A stretch of DNA of 64,000 bases from Methylotenera oryzisoli (GTDB lineage Bacteria > Pseudomonadota > Gammaproteobacteria > Burkholderiales > Methylophilaceae), in the NCBI GenBank assembly GCA_945907735.1, contig CAMDTL010000004.1, forward strand, positions 55,191 through 119,190, read 5' to 3'. Of this stretch, positions 31,445 through 40,987 are shown one piece after another (within the stretch, counting starts at the first letter, position 1; each line of letters opens with the position of its first letter). Below the pieces are notes generated by a model. It did no database searches. It worked only from the letters and a program-made list of their open reading frames with translations, and was not told where the DNA came from. The translations under genes and the position numbers were made by a program.

Positions 31445-32534
31445 TCGGCTTTTACAGGGTTTATTCAAGCATATCGATGCTTTTTTAATGAGCTGTTTGC
31501 TATTTACCATGCTGGTAGGTCTATTCGTGCTGTATAGCGCCTCTGGACAAAACATGGAAAGAGCCAGTGCGCAGTTAATTAATATTGCAGTAGCACTTGT
31601 CATGATGTGGTTAGCAGCCAATATACAACCACACCACCTTGAACGCATTGCAGTGCCAGCTTATGTGTTGGGTGTAGCACTACTGATTGGCGTGGCTTTG
31701 TTTGGGCATATTAGCCATGGTGCTCAAAGATGGTTAAATTTTGGCGTCATAAAAATTCAGCCCTCGGAAATTATGCGTATTGCAGTGCCTATGATGTTAG
31801 CTTGGTTTTTTGCTAAGCGTGAAACAAGCCTGCGCGTCACAGATTTTGCTATTGCCGCACTAATATTATTTATTCCTGTCGCTTTAATCGCTAAACAGCC
31901 AGATTTAGGCACTGCGTTATTAATCAGTGCATCGGGCTTTTTTGTTATTTTTTTAGCGGGCTTAAGCTGGCGCTTTTTAATTGGCAGCGCTGTCATCACA
32001 GGTGCACTCATGCCTATTTTTTGGTCAATGTTGCATGATTACCAAAGAAGAAGAATCGAAATTTTAATCGACCCTACACAAGACCCTTTAGGCGCTGGTT
32101 ATCACACCATACAAGCCAGTATTGCGCTAGGCTCTGGCGGCATAACAGGCAAAGGCTGGTTAAATGGAACACAAAGCCAGTTAGATTTCTTACCTGAGCG
32201 TACCACCGATTTTATTTTTGCAGTATTTGGCGAAGAATTTGGCATGGTAGGTAGCTTGATATTATTGGTGTTGTTTAGCTTGATTATCGCAAGGGGCTTA
32301 GTGATTGCGACACAAGCTAAAAGTACATTTACACGCCTACTTGCTGGTAGCATCACGCTCACATTTTTTACTTACGCTTTTGTGAATATGGGCATGGTCA
32401 GCGGCATTTTGCCTGTGGTGGGTGTACCTTTGCCGCTTATTAGTTACGGCGGCACGTCTATGGTAACCTTATTGCTTAGTTTTGGTATTTTAATGAGCAT
32501 TCAAACCCACAAAAAGCTGGTGGCTACAGCTTAA
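31434..32534 (+). CDS. rodA: Rod-shape determining peptidoglycan polymerase RodA
   Basis: RodA is a SEDS glycosyltransferase that polymerises lipid II. The protein of about 366 residues has around ten membrane helices, with SASGQNMERA (about 34-43), HGAQRWLNFGVIKIQPSE (about 96-113), KQPDLGTALLISASG (about 150-164) and PLISYGGTSM (about 336-345). The start at 31434 has GAGGAA 5 bases upstream; an ATG at 31416 would lie deeper in mrdA. It pairs with PBP2. Confidence 0.96.
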   Translation: MMTSRLLQGLFKHIDAFLMSCLLFTMLVGLFVLYSASGQNMERASAQLINIAVALVMMWLAANIQPHHLERIAVPAYVLGVALLIGVALFGHISHGAQRWLNFGVIKIQPSEIMRIAVPMMLAWFFAKRETSLRVTDFAIAALILFIPVALIAKQPDLGTALLISASGFFVIFLAGLSWRFLIGSAVITGALMPIFWSMLHDYQRRRIEILIDPTQDPLGAGYHTIQASIALGSGGITGKGWLNGTQSQLDFLPERTTDFIFAVFGEEFGMVGSLILLVLFSLIIARGLVIATQAKSTFTRLLAGSITLTFFTYAFVNMGMVSGILPVVGVPLPLISYGGTSMVTLLLSFGILMSIQTHKKLVATA

Positions 32535-32565
32535 AAAATAACGCTAAAATGTTGAGAGTTACAAA

Positions 32566-33549
32566 ATGAAAAAACACACACTATTAATTTTATTTAGCTG
32601 CCTTTGCTTAGTGGCATGCGGCGGAAATAAAACAGTCAAGCCAACACCGCCCGCAGCCAACAAGCCCGCCACGACCAGCACTAGCCCTGCAACCGCCTCT
32701 AACGATAAGTCTGGTGCTTATTATTTAGATGATGGCCCAGGTGATAATCCGCCACCAGACATCGATAGCATTCCCAACGCTGTGCCAAAAAAAGAACCTC
32801 TGTTAGACCGTGCTAACAGACCTTATAGAGCACTAGGTGCAACTTACCAGCCGATGACCAGCTATCAGCCCTATAAATTAAGTGGTGTTGCCTCATGGTA
32901 CGGTAAACGTTATCACGGCAAAAAAACTTCAAGCGGTGATGTGTATGACATGTACGGCATGTCTGCTGCGCACCCAACACTACCGCTACCAAGCTATGTG
33001 AAAGTCACTAACCCTGCCAATGGAAGATTTGTGGTGGTGCGTGTGAATGATAGAGGTCCTTTCAAACATGAACGTATCATCGATTTATCTTATGCGGCAG
33101 CCTATAAACTGCGCTTCTCTGCGCAAGGTAGCACCTTAGTACAAGTAGAAGCCATTGACTCCAATGACGTTTCGAGCTACCCGCAGCCAGCCGCTGCACC
33201 AGAACCCATACCCGCAACTACAAAAGTTGAAACGCCAACCGCTGCCCCCACAAACACCTCTACACTGGCAGCTACTGCAAAATCAATTAGTTCACCAATA
33301 CAGAACAACAATAGTACCGTTGTTATTACTGAATACTTTGTTCAGGCAGGCGCATTTAAAAATGAGGCCTATGCTGACGCGTTAATCAAAAAAATTCAAG
33401 GGCTGGAAAATGCAGGCATTAACAAAGTGTATAATAACGGCTTACACCGTTTAAAACTTGGCCCTTACCAGAACAAACTAGAGGCCGATAAAACAGCGGC
33501 CAATATTCGTAAGCAGCTTAATGTGCCCGCTATGATCGTTAATCAATAA
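32566..33549 (+). CDS. rlpA: Septal-ring lytic transglycosylase RlpA (lipoprotein)
   Basis: This is a 327-residue lipoprotein with lipobox LVAC (Cys at about 18). A low-complexity Pro/Thr/Ala linker leads to the double-psi beta-barrel: SGVASWYGKRYHGKKTSSGD (about 105-124) and VVRVNDRGPFKHERIIDLS (about 158-176), whose Asp is catalytic in active RlpA. A second disordered linker ends in a SPOR domain (about 255-327, VQAGAFKNEAYADALIKKI). SPOR binds denuded glycan at the septum. It is encoded directly after rodA as in many proteobacteria. Confidence 0.94.
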   Translation: MKKHTLLILFSCLCLVACGGNKTVKPTPPAANKPATTSTSPATASNDKSGAYYLDDGPGDNPPPDIDSIPNAVPKKEPLLDRANRPYRALGATYQPMTSYQPYKLSGVASWYGKRYHGKKTSSGDVYDMYGMSAAHPTLPLPSYVKVTNPANGRFVVVRVNDRGPFKHERIIDLSYAAAYKLRFSAQGSTLVQVEAIDSNDVSSYPQPAAAPEPIPATTKVETPTAAPTNTSTLAATAKSISSPIQNNNSTVVITEYFVQAGAFKNEAYADALIKKIQGLENAGINKVYNNGLHRLKLGPYQNKLEADKTAANIRKQLNVPAMIVNQ

Positions 33550-33560
33550 GCATCTTCCCT

Positions 33561-34700
33561 ATGCACATCATTTTTAGTGTTCCATTCTTTTTTATTTCGC
33601 TGTTACTCCCTGCTTTTAGCTGGGCTGCGCAGATTGCGCCGTCACCATCGCTCGCAGTAAAGGCCTATTTACTACAAGATTTTAATAGCGCTACCATTAT
33701 TGCCTCACACGCAAAAGATGAACGTGTTGAACCTGCGTCACTCACCAAAATTATGACTGCCTATGTCGCTTTCAATGCGATTAAGCAAGGACATTTAACA
33801 CTCGGACAAACGTTACCCGTCAGCGAAAAAGCTTGGAAAGCTGAAGGCTCAAAAATGTTTATTGAGCCCAATAAACCTGTCACCGTGGATGAGCTTCTGC
33901 ATGGCATGATTGTTCAATCGGGTAATGATGCGTCGATTACCTTGGCTGAAGGTATTGCGGGTGCTGAAGAACAATTTGCCGACATGATGAATAAACAAGC
34001 GGTAAAATTAGGCTTATCCAATACGCATTTTACCAATGCGACAGGGCTGCCTGATAAAAATCACTACACTACCGCCAATGATTTGGCACTGCTGGCCAAT
34101 GCGCTAATTCGCGATTTTCCACTGGAATATCGCCGACTTTATTCAGTAAAAGAATACACCTATAACAAAATTACGCAGCCTAATCGTAACCGTTTATTGT
34201 GGCTTGATGCTAATGCAGATGGCATGAAAACGGGGCATACTGACTCAGCTGGCTATTGCTTAATTGCATCATCAAAACGCGGCGAATCACGCTTAGTTTC
34301 TGTGGTGCTAGGCGCAGCCAATGAGGCGATGCGCGCCTCAGAAAGCCAAAAATTGCTCAATTATGGCTTTCAATTTTACGAATCTACGCTAGTGTATAAG
34401 CAATCGCAAACCGTTAACACTTTACGCGTTTACAAAGGGCAACAAAAAACTGTAGCAGTGTCACTTAACAAAGATTTTTACTTAACATTACCTAAGGGCG
34501 ATTACGCACGCGTCAAGGCCAGCATGACCAGCCAACAGCCGCTCATTTCACCGATTAAAGCAGGCCAAGCAGTTGGAAAAATTACTTTTTCTTTAGATGG
34601 AAAAATAATCAACGCGCAAAAATTGGTCGCCTCAAAAAACATTGATGAAGCTGGTTTCATTGGCCGCATTGCAGATAGCATTAAGTTAATGGTGCAGTAA
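33561..34700 (+). CDS. dacC: D-alanyl-D-alanine carboxypeptidase (PBP5/6 family)
   Basis: The enzyme trims the terminal D-Ala from peptidoglycan pentapeptides. The 379-residue protein has a signal peptide (cleavage near SWA at 19-22), the nucleophile S60-LTK motif, SGN (about 118-120), KTG (about 221-223), a beta-rich C-terminal domain, and an amphipathic tail (FIGRIADSIKLMVQ) that would anchor it to the outer face of the inner membrane. The exact paralogue (DacA, DacC or DacD) is not determined by the sequence. ybeD starts 1 bp after its stop. Confidence 0.93.
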   Translation: MHIIFSVPFFFISLLLPAFSWAAQIAPSPSLAVKAYLLQDFNSATIIASHAKDERVEPASLTKIMTAYVAFNAIKQGHLTLGQTLPVSEKAWKAEGSKMFIEPNKPVTVDELLHGMIVQSGNDASITLAEGIAGAEEQFADMMNKQAVKLGLSNTHFTNATGLPDKNHYTTANDLALLANALIRDFPLEYRRLYSVKEYTYNKITQPNRNRLLWLDANADGMKTGHTDSAGYCLIASSKRGESRLVSVVLGAANEAMRASESQKLLNYGFQFYESTLVYKQSQTVNTLRVYKGQQKTVAVSLNKDFYLTLPKGDYARVKASMTSQQPLISPIKAGQAVGKITFSLDGKIINAQKLVASKNIDEAGFIGRIADSIKLMVQ

Positions 34701-34701
34701 C

Positions 34702-34977
34702 ATGGCCTTGGACAACTCAACAGAGACCTTAATCGAGTTTCCTTGTGATTTTCCCATTAAAGTGATGGGTGAAACACATGCAGACTTTTCCACAGAAATA
34801 ATTAAGACTATTCAGGCACTTAACCAAGATTTTGATGCCAAGAAAATTGAAATGCGTGGTAGCGCTGGCGGCAAATATATTAGCCTTACTTGTACTGTAC
34901 ATGTGATCTCTAAACCACAACTGGACGATATTTACCGCGCGCTCTCAAGCCATAAAATGGTAAAGGTTGTACTTTAA
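34702..34977 (+). CDS. ybeD: YbeD/DUF493 family protein
   Basis: This is a 91-residue protein with the DUF493 pattern: LIEFPCDFPIKVMGETH at 10-26, a central helix, and a final VHVISKPQLDDIYRALSSH strand-helix. The fold is ACT-like, and a regulatory role is suspected in the family. It sits between dacC and lipB exactly as in many proteobacteria. It is cytoplasmic; nothing more can be concluded. Confidence 0.88.
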   Translation: MALDNSTETLIEFPCDFPIKVMGETHADFSTEIIKTIQALNQDFDAKKIEMRGSAGGKYISLTCTVHVISKPQLDDIYRALSSHKMVKVVL

Positions 34978-34986
34978 TATTTTCAT

Positions 34987-35592
34987 ATGCACGTCATTAG
35001 CCGAAATTTAGGCGACACCGATTATCAAAGCACGTTGGTGGAGATGCAAACGTTTACTGCAAGCCGCACTGCACAAACACCTGATGAAATATGGCTTACA
35101 GAGCATCATGCTGTTTATACCTTAGGCTTAAATCGTAAAAATGTACGCTTACCTCAAAATGCTATTCCCATCACCCTAGTAGATAGGGGTGGTAAAATTA
35201 CCTATCATGGCATTGGGCAAGTCGTCATTTATTTACTCATCGACTTAAAACGGCGCAATTTAAGCATCCGGCAACTCGTTACTGTGATGGAAACGAGTAT
35301 CATTGAATTGCTAGCACAGTATCAAGTGCAAGCAAGTGCCAACACCGATGCCCCTGGGGTGTACGTGGATGGCAAAAAAATCGCCTCTTTGGGTTTACGC
35401 CTAAAAAATAATTGCTGTTATCATGGATTAAGTTTGAATGTGGATATGGATTTGTCACCATTTGACGCCATCGACCCATGTGGTTATGTGGGTTTGCAAG
35501 TGACACAAACCAAAGATTTAGGCATAAACCAAAGCAAAAATAAATTAGGCGAGCAATTATTAAAAAAAATAAATGAAAATTTAAACAAATGA
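34987..35592 (+). CDS. lipB: Octanoyl-[acyl carrier protein]:protein N-octanoyltransferase
   Basis: LipB moves octanoate from ACP to lipoyl domains. The 201-residue protein has the signature [20 protein letters not shown] (about 62-81), the catalytic Lys in KKIASLGLR (about 130-138) and the catalytic Cys in [13 protein letters not shown] (about 160-172). It uses ATG at 34987, 9 bp after ybeD. The lipA start overlaps its stop by 4 bp, so the two lipoate genes are coupled. Confidence 0.96.
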   Translation: MHVISRNLGDTDYQSTLVEMQTFTASRTAQTPDEIWLTEHHAVYTLGLNRKNVRLPQNAIPITLVDRGGKITYHGIGQVVIYLLIDLKRRNLSIRQLVTVMETSIIELLAQYQVQASANTDAPGVYVDGKKIASLGLRLKNNCCYHGLSLNVDMDLSPFDAIDPCGYVGLQVTQTKDLGINQSKNKLGEQLLKKINENLNK

Positions 35593-36554
35593 CTGATTTA
35601 ACTATTAATAGTACTGCCATCAGAAAAATAGCGGGGGTTAAGCAAATTGACGCTGAAAAAACCGCGCGGATTCCGATTAAAATCATTCCGCAACCCATGT
35701 TGCGCAAGCCTGAGTGGATACGCATGAAAGTGCCAGATAGCGCGCGCTTTCAAGAAATCAAAAAAGTATTGCGCGACAATCATCTGCACACCGTTTGCGA
35801 AGAAGCTGCATGCCCCAATATTGGTGAGTGCTTTAGCGGCGGCACTGCCACTTTTATGATTTTGGGCGATATTTGCACACGGCGCTGTCCATTTTGTGAT
35901 GTTGCACACGGCAAACCACTGCCCCCAGATACCGACGAGCCCGCCAACCTTGCCCGCACTATCGCACAAATGCAGCTAAAATATGTGGTGATTACTAGCG
36001 TGGATCGCGATGATTTAAAAGATGGGGGTGCACAGCATTTTGTGGATTGTATTCGCGCCGTACGCGCGCAATCACCCCATATTAAAATTGAAATTTTAGT
36101 ACCCGATTTTCGCGGCCGCTTAGATATTGCACTAGAAATTTTACGTAATGCCCCACCAGACGTGATGAACCATAACTTGGAAACGGTGCCGCGCCTGTAT
36201 AAACAAGCACGACCTGGTTCGGACTATCAAAATTCGCTCAACTTACTGAAAACTTTCAGCGAAATGTATCCGCACATTCCCACCAAATCTGGCCTCATGC
36301 TTGGGCTGGGCGAAACCGATGACGAGATTTTGCAAGTGATGCAAGACTTGCGCACGCATCATGTCAGCATGCTGACACTTGGCCAATATTTGCAACCCAG
36401 CGTACACCATTTACCCGTGATGCGTTACGTAGCCCCTGCTATTTTTGATGAGTTAAAGCAAACAGCCGACGCGATGGGCTTTAATAATACTGCGAGCGGT
36501 CCCATGGTCAGAAGTAGCTATCACGCCGACCTTCAAGCACATCAAGTATTATAG
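35589..36554 (+). CDS. lipA: Lipoyl synthase (radical SAM)
   Basis: LipA inserts two sulfurs into octanoyl domains. The 321-residue protein has both iron-sulfur sites: the auxiliary cluster cysteines in [13 protein letters not shown] (about 66-78) and the radical-SAM triad in [13 protein letters not shown] (about 96-108). The C-terminal RSSYHAD carries the RSSY serine that ligates the auxiliary cluster. The N-terminus is Ile/Lys-rich and slightly long. Overlaps lipB by 4 bp and precedes the gshA-type gene by 6 bp. Confidence 0.97.
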   Translation: MTDLTINSTAIRKIAGVKQIDAEKTARIPIKIIPQPMLRKPEWIRMKVPDSARFQEIKKVLRDNHLHTVCEEAACPNIGECFSGGTATFMILGDICTRRCPFCDVAHGKPLPPDTDEPANLARTIAQMQLKYVVITSVDRDDLKDGGAQHFVDCIRAVRAQSPHIKIEILVPDFRGRLDIALEILRNAPPDVMNHNLETVPRLYKQARPGSDYQNSLNLLKTFSEMYPHIPTKSGLMLGLGETDDEILQVMQDLRTHHVSMLTLGQYLQPSVHHLPVMRYVAPAIFDELKQTADAMGFNNTASGPMVRSSYHADLQAHQVL

Positions 36555-36560
36555 GAAAAC

Positions 36561-37853
36561 ATGGTCCCACATTTAACCACCGCGCTGAATGGCCCGCTAC
36601 TTAACCTAGAAAAACGTATGCTAGAGGCAATGCCAAAAATTGAGCACTGGTTTCGTTCGCAATGGCTAGAATACGCGTCGCCCTTTTATGCCAGTGTAGA
36701 TTTACGTAATTCTGGTTTCAAACTTGCCCCGGTCGATACCAATTTATTTCCTGGTGGTTTTAATAACTTAAACCCAGAATTTTTAACCCTAAGCGTGCAA
36801 GCAGCCATGGTGGCTGTGGAAAAAATTTGCCCCGAAGCGCACCGCTTACTGATTATTCCAGAAAACCATACGCGTAATACCTTTTATTTACGCAACGTAG
36901 TTGAGCTGGTACATATTATGCAGGCAGCAGGTTTAGAGGTGCGGGTGGGGAGTGTTTCGCCTGAAATTACGCAAGCAACGACATTACAAACGCATGATGG
37001 GCTAGACTTACTGCTGGAGCCTGTGGTGCGCATTGGCAACCGCATTAAGCTGATAAATAAAGAGTTGGGAAATTTTGATAGCTGTGCGATTTTACTGAAT
37101 AACGATTTATCTGGCGGCATACCAGAGATACTCAAAAATTTGGAGCAAGATTTAATTCCGCCCCTACATGCAGGCTGGCACGTTAGACGAAAATCTCAGC
37201 ATTTTGCCGCATATAATCGCGTAATTGACGAATTTTCTCAGCTTTTAGGCATCGATCCGTGGCTGCTTAATCCTTACTTTGAAACCTGCGGGGAAATTGA
37301 TTTTCATGCACGTACTGGCGAAGATTGCTTGGCTTTAAAAGTGGAAGAATTGCTGACTAAAATTAAAATTAAATACGCGGAATATGGCATCACGCAAGAA
37401 CCATTCGTGATTGTAAAAGCGAATGCAGGCACTTATGGCATGGGTATTATGACCGTAAAATCGCCCGCGGATGTGCGTGATTTAAACCGCAAAACGCGCA
37501 ATAAAATGTCGGTGATTAAAGAAGGTCAGTCAGTATCTGAAGTGATTATTCAAGAAGGTGTTTATACTTTTGAGAGCATTAACAACGCGGTTGCCGAGCC
37601 CGTGGTATATATGATAAATCACTTTGTGATTGGCGGCTTTTACCGCGTCCACACGCAGCGTGGCGCAGATGAAAACCTGAATGCGCCTGGCTCGCATTTT
37701 GTGCCGCTGGCGTTTGAAAAACCCTGTACTTTACCTGATTGTGCGGGGGAGCCAGATACCGCGCCTAATCGCTTTTATGCATATGGCGTAGTAGCGCGTT
37801 TGGCCTTACTCGCAGCGGCAATTGAGTTGCAAGAAAACGATCCACTCAACTAA
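36561..37853 (+). CDS. gshA: Glutamate-cysteine ligase, proteobacterial TIGR02049 type
   Basis: The enzyme makes gamma-glutamylcysteine with ATP, the first step of glutathione synthesis. The 430-residue protein is unlike E. coli GshA but matches the type known from betaproteobacteria and acidithiobacilli (SVDLRNSGFKLAPVDTNLFP at about 45-64, GGFNNLNPEFL, IVKANAGTYGMGIMTVKS at about 284-301). The KANAGTYGMG segment is ATP-grasp-like. gshB follows after 12 bp, giving a complete glutathione pair. The family assignment is from memory of motifs. Confidence 0.87.
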   Translation: MVPHLTTALNGPLLNLEKRMLEAMPKIEHWFRSQWLEYASPFYASVDLRNSGFKLAPVDTNLFPGGFNNLNPEFLTLSVQAAMVAVEKICPEAHRLLIIPENHTRNTFYLRNVVELVHIMQAAGLEVRVGSVSPEITQATTLQTHDGLDLLLEPVVRIGNRIKLINKELGNFDSCAILLNNDLSGGIPEILKNLEQDLIPPLHAGWHVRRKSQHFAAYNRVIDEFSQLLGIDPWLLNPYFETCGEIDFHARTGEDCLALKVEELLTKIKIKYAEYGITQEPFVIVKANAGTYGMGIMTVKSPADVRDLNRKTRNKMSVIKEGQSVSEVIIQEGVYTFESINNAVAEPVVYMINHFVIGGFYRVHTQRGADENLNAPGSHFVPLAFEKPCTLPDCAGEPDTAPNRFYAYGVVARLALLAAAIELQENDPLN

Positions 37854-37865
37854 CAATCATTTATC

Positions 37866-38813
37866 ATGAAACTGCTCTTCATCCTCGACCCCTTAGATAC
37901 CCTGAAAAGCTATAAAGACAGTAGCCTGGCCATTATGCATGAGGCTATAACGCGTAGTCACACCGTATATGTGTGCGAGCAACATGATGTATTTTTACGC
38001 AATGAAATTGTAAAAATTCAGGCCAGAAAATTCAACTTCAGCCGTCAAGAAAATCGGGTTGAACTGGGCACACCAGATGAAGTTTTGCCCAACAACTTTG
38101 ATGCGATTTTAATGCGCAAAGATCCACCGTTTGATAACGAATATCTTTACAGCACCTATTTGCTTGAGTTGGCGGTCTGTCAGGGTGCGCGCGTTATCAA
38201 TAATCCCACCTCTGTGAGAAGCTGGAACGAAAAACTATCCATCGCTAAATTTCCGCAATTTGCGCCCGAATTTTTGGTGACTAGCAATAATGATTTAATT
38301 CGTGAGTTTCTAGAAAAATACCAAGATATTGTCGTAAAACCCTTAGACGGCATGGGTGGAAGCCTTGTATTTAGACTCTCGCAGGCAGATCCAAATATCA
38401 ATGTAATTCTTGAAACCATCACCAGATTTGGCCAAGAAACCGTTATGGCGCAGCGCTACCTGCCAGAAATTAAGCGAGGTGATAAACGTATTATCGTGAT
38501 AAATGGCGAACCTTTGCCTTATGCTTTAGCACGCATTCCCAAAGCAGGTGAAACCCGTGGCAACTTGGCTGCTGGCGGCATTGGTATTGTGCAGCCGCTT
38601 ACAGCACGCGATTTAGAAATCGCCACCACTATCGGCAAAACACTTAAACAAGCAGGCTTATTTTTAGTCGGGTTGGATGTTATTGGTGAACATCTAACCG
38701 AAATCAACGTGACCAGCCCGACTGGCATGGTGGAAATTGCCGAGCAAACGCGAAACTTAGATGCGCCTTGCAAACCCGCGCAAGTGTTTATGCAAGCGCT
38801 GGAAAGAAGTTAG
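37866..38813 (+). CDS. gshB: Glutathione synthetase
   Basis: This ATP-grasp enzyme adds glycine to gamma-glutamylcysteine. The 315-residue protein has the N-terminal MKLLFILDPLDTLKSYKDSS, the substrate motif LMRKDPPFDNEYLYSTYLLE (about 79-98), the ATP-grasp loop VVKPLDGMGGSLVFR (about 157-171) and the metal-binding INVTSPTGMVEI (about 281-292). Normal length. It follows gshA in the plus-strand run and is followed 16 bp later by apbE. Confidence 0.95.
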   Translation: MKLLFILDPLDTLKSYKDSSLAIMHEAITRSHTVYVCEQHDVFLRNEIVKIQARKFNFSRQENRVELGTPDEVLPNNFDAILMRKDPPFDNEYLYSTYLLELAVCQGARVINNPTSVRSWNEKLSIAKFPQFAPEFLVTSNNDLIREFLEKYQDIVVKPLDGMGGSLVFRLSQADPNINVILETITRFGQETVMAQRYLPEIKRGDKRIIVINGEPLPYALARIPKAGETRGNLAAGGIGIVQPLTARDLEIATTIGKTLKQAGLFLVGLDVIGEHLTEINVTSPTGMVEIAEQTRNLDAPCKPAQVFMQALERS

Positions 38814-38829
38814 AAATTTAATTACGCTT

Positions 38830-39867
38830 ATGCGCTTACTTCTCATTTTCACTTTTGTTTTTTTATCGGGCTGCAATAAGCCTGAGCCGCTCTACAACAC
38901 ACAAAGTTATATATTTGGCACGCTGGTGGATATTAGTATTTATGGGGAATCCGAAGCGCGCGCGCAAGCAATCTCTGACCAGATTATTCGTAATTTTCAA
39001 GACTTGCATAGTCGTCTGCATGCTTGGCAACCCAGCGAGCTAAAAGCTATTAACCAAGCATTTGCGCTAGGTAAAACGCCTGTGAGTATTGCCCCAGACA
39101 TTGCAGCGATGATTAACGAGGCAACTAAGCTATCCATGCAATCTAAAGGTGCCTTCAACCCAAGCATTGGCGGGCTTATTGCTGCATGGGGATTTCATTA
39201 CGACGAATTTAAGCCCGTTAAAATCGATGAGAATAAAATAAAAAACTTGGTGACCGCAAATCCAAAAATGACGGATATCGTCATCGAAGAAAACAAAATT
39301 TATAGTAATAATCCAGCCGTGCAGCTGGACTTTGGCGGTTATGCCAAAGGCTATGCACTGGATATAGCGCTAAAATACTTGCGCGAACAAGGCGTTAAAC
39401 ATGCGCTCGTCAACATAGGTGGTAATATTATTGCGCTGGGCAAGCATGGCAAACAACCTTGGCGCGTGGGCATACAACACCCGCGAAAACCTAGCGCTAT
39501 CGCCACGCTTGATTTAGATAGCGGCTGGGCAATTGGTACCTCGGGTGATTATCAGCGCTATTTTAAGCTACATGAAAAACGCTATTGCCATATTATTAAC
39601 CCCGCAACTGGCTATCCCGTGCAAGGCATACAAGCGGTGACCGTGTTGATTCCACCACAAATGAATGCTGGCACATTATCTGATGTCACCTCTAAGCCAA
39701 TTTTTATTGCTCAGCCAACAACCCGTGCAGAAGCCGCAAAAGCAATGCATGTTGAGAATTTTCTAGTGATAGAATCGACCGATAGAATTTTGGTAAGCAA
39801 GGCGCTAGCAAAACGCATGACTTGGCTAGATAAAGATGCAGCAACGCACGCCACTGAAATTCAATAA
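38830..39867 (+). CDS. apbE: ApbE-family FAD:protein FMN transferase (lipoprotein)
   Basis: ApbE transfers FMN from FAD onto Ser/Thr of extracytoplasmic flavoproteins. The 345-residue protein from the ATG at 38830 has a lipobox FLSGC (Cys at 15), so it is anchored outside the inner membrane. FAD/Mg-site segments are SIGGLIAAWGFH (about 111-122), LDFGGYAKGYALD (about 166-178), ALVNIGGNIIALG (about 191-203) and HIINPATGYPV (about 253-263). Its end overlaps the next gene by 32 bp. A target flavoprotein such as NqrC or RnfG is not encoded in this window. Confidence 0.93.
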   Translation: MRLLLIFTFVFLSGCNKPEPLYNTQSYIFGTLVDISIYGESEARAQAISDQIIRNFQDLHSRLHAWQPSELKAINQAFALGKTPVSIAPDIAAMINEATKLSMQSKGAFNPSIGGLIAAWGFHYDEFKPVKIDENKIKNLVTANPKMTDIVIEENKIYSNNPAVQLDFGGYAKGYALDIALKYLREQGVKHALVNIGGNIIALGKHGKQPWRVGIQHPRKPSAIATLDLDSGWAIGTSGDYQRYFKLHEKRYCHIINPATGYPVQGIQAVTVLIPPQMNAGTLSDVTSKPIFIAQPTTRAEAAKAMHVENFLVIESTDRILVSKALAKRMTWLDKDAATHATEIQ

Positions 39868-40228
39868 TAAGCCGCTAGCAGGTGACCAGTTGGTAATCAT
39901 AGCCAGCTTCGCGCTGGTTATTGTCTTGTTCCAACAGTTTTGGAGTTTTGAACACGCCAGTAAACTCAAGATTCGGCAAGGCAGCAAAATTGTTGGCACC
40001 TATGACTTAGACCAAACGCGTGAGCTACATATTCATGGCGAATTGGGAGATTCACATATTATAATTAACCAAGGAAAAGTACGCTTTAAGCAATCATCCT
40101 GCAATAATCAATATTGCGTACATCAAGGTTGGTTAAGCCTGGCTGGGCAAGTGGCGATTTGTTTGCCCAATCAAATCAGCTTGCAATTGGTGGGTGCAAA
40201 AAGCACTTATGACTCGCTCAATTATTAA
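39836..40228 (+). CDS. NusG domain II-type membrane-anchored protein
   Basis: This 130-residue protein has one membrane helix (about 18-34) and then an extracytoplasmic small beta domain. KLKIRQGSKIVGTYDLDQTREL-like strands, then SSCNNQYCVHQGWLSLAGQVAICLPNQ (broken here: cysteines in CNNQYCVHQG and AICLP) fit the NusG domain II family (PF07009-type), whose members are membrane proteins unrelated in role to transcription factor NusG. It overlaps apbE by 32 bp and the next gene by 20 bp, so the three are tightly coupled. The function is not established. Confidence 0.8.
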   Translation: MQQRTPLKFNNKPLAGDQLVIIASFALVIVLFQQFWSFEHASKLKIRQGSKIVGTYDLDQTRELHIHGELGDSHIIINQGKVRFKQSSCNNQYCVHQGWLSLAGQVAICLPNQISLQLVGAKSTYDSLNY

Positions 40229-40757
40229 CATTAGCACCACGGCAGAAGACCATCACATCGCCAAGCTCACCGCGCTGGCAATAGGGCTGCACATTTTAGA
40301 GGCTATCATGCCATCACCATTGCCTGGCGTAAAACCTGGCATCACCAACATTGTGACCTTGTTTGTGTTGTATGAATATGGGTTTGCCACAGCGGCCTGG
40401 GTAAGCTTGCTGCGCGTTTTCGCCAGTAGTTTACTGCTTGGACAATTTCTATCGCCTACTTTTGTGTTAAGTTTAAGCGGTGCGGTTTTTAGCTTATGCG
40501 CTTTATATGTTGCGCAGCATTTACCAAAAAAATACTTTAGTGCTATTACTTTGAGCATACTCGCGGCGTTTGCGCATATTGCAGGGCAGTTAATTATAGT
40601 TAGGCTCTGGCTAATCCCGCATACAGGCGTTGCGTATTTAATCCCAATTTTTGCGTTGGCGGCATTAATATTTGGGGTAATTAACGGGTTAATTACTAGG
40701 AAAATTAGTACTAATAATCGGTTGTTTAAAAACAAATCTCTTTACGATGCTATATAA
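40209..40757 (+). CDS. Gx transporter family membrane protein (HepS component I-like)
   Basis: This is a protein of about 182 residues with five or six membrane helices. LHILEAIMPSPLPGVKPGITNIVTL (split: LEAIMPSPLPGVKPG at about 26-40) is the signature of the family named heptaprenyl diphosphate synthase component I or Gx transporter. The protein is not an enzyme by its looks; it resembles a substrate-specific transporter subunit. An in-frame GTG at 40194 is a longer alternative start. It is coupled to the NusG-II gene and closes the apbE cassette. Confidence 0.82.
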   Translation: MTRSIINISTTAEDHHIAKLTALAIGLHILEAIMPSPLPGVKPGITNIVTLFVLYEYGFATAAWVSLLRVFASSLLLGQFLSPTFVLSLSGAVFSLCALYVAQHLPKKYFSAITLSILAAFAHIAGQLIIVRLWLIPHTGVAYLIPIFALAALIFGVINGLITRKISTNNRLFKNKSLYDAI

Positions 40758-40810
40758 AATCTCCTAACAAGTTGATAAAATACGAGACTAAGTTTTTTTG
40801 CGGGGCCGTG

Positions 40811-40972
40811 ATGATTAAATCCATGTTAAGCGTTGTGATGTTGTGCCTGATCGGCATCATGTTGACAAGCTGCGGCACCAAAGGGCCGTTGTATATTCCC
40901 GAGCAGCGTTACCCGCAAGTAGCTACTCCGCAAGTAGCCCCTGAAGCACCAGCATCTCAACCAGCCAACTAA
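40811..40972 (+). CDS. lptM: LPS translocon maturation lipoprotein LptM (YifL)
   Basis: This is a 53-residue lipoprotein with lipobox LTSC (Cys at 20) followed by the hallmark GTKGPLYIPE. A Pro/Ala tail follows. LptM helps disulfide maturation of the LptD/LptE outer-membrane translocon in E. coli. It is encoded 15 bp before lysA, the usual place in beta- and gammaproteobacteria. The ATG at 40811 is chosen because it gives a proper signal peptide; the open frame upstream of it does not look like protein. Confidence 0.88.
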   Translation: MIKSMLSVVMLCLIGIMLTSCGTKGPLYIPEQRYPQVATPQVAPEAPASQPAN

Positions 40973-40987
40973 AGAATAATCATTATA

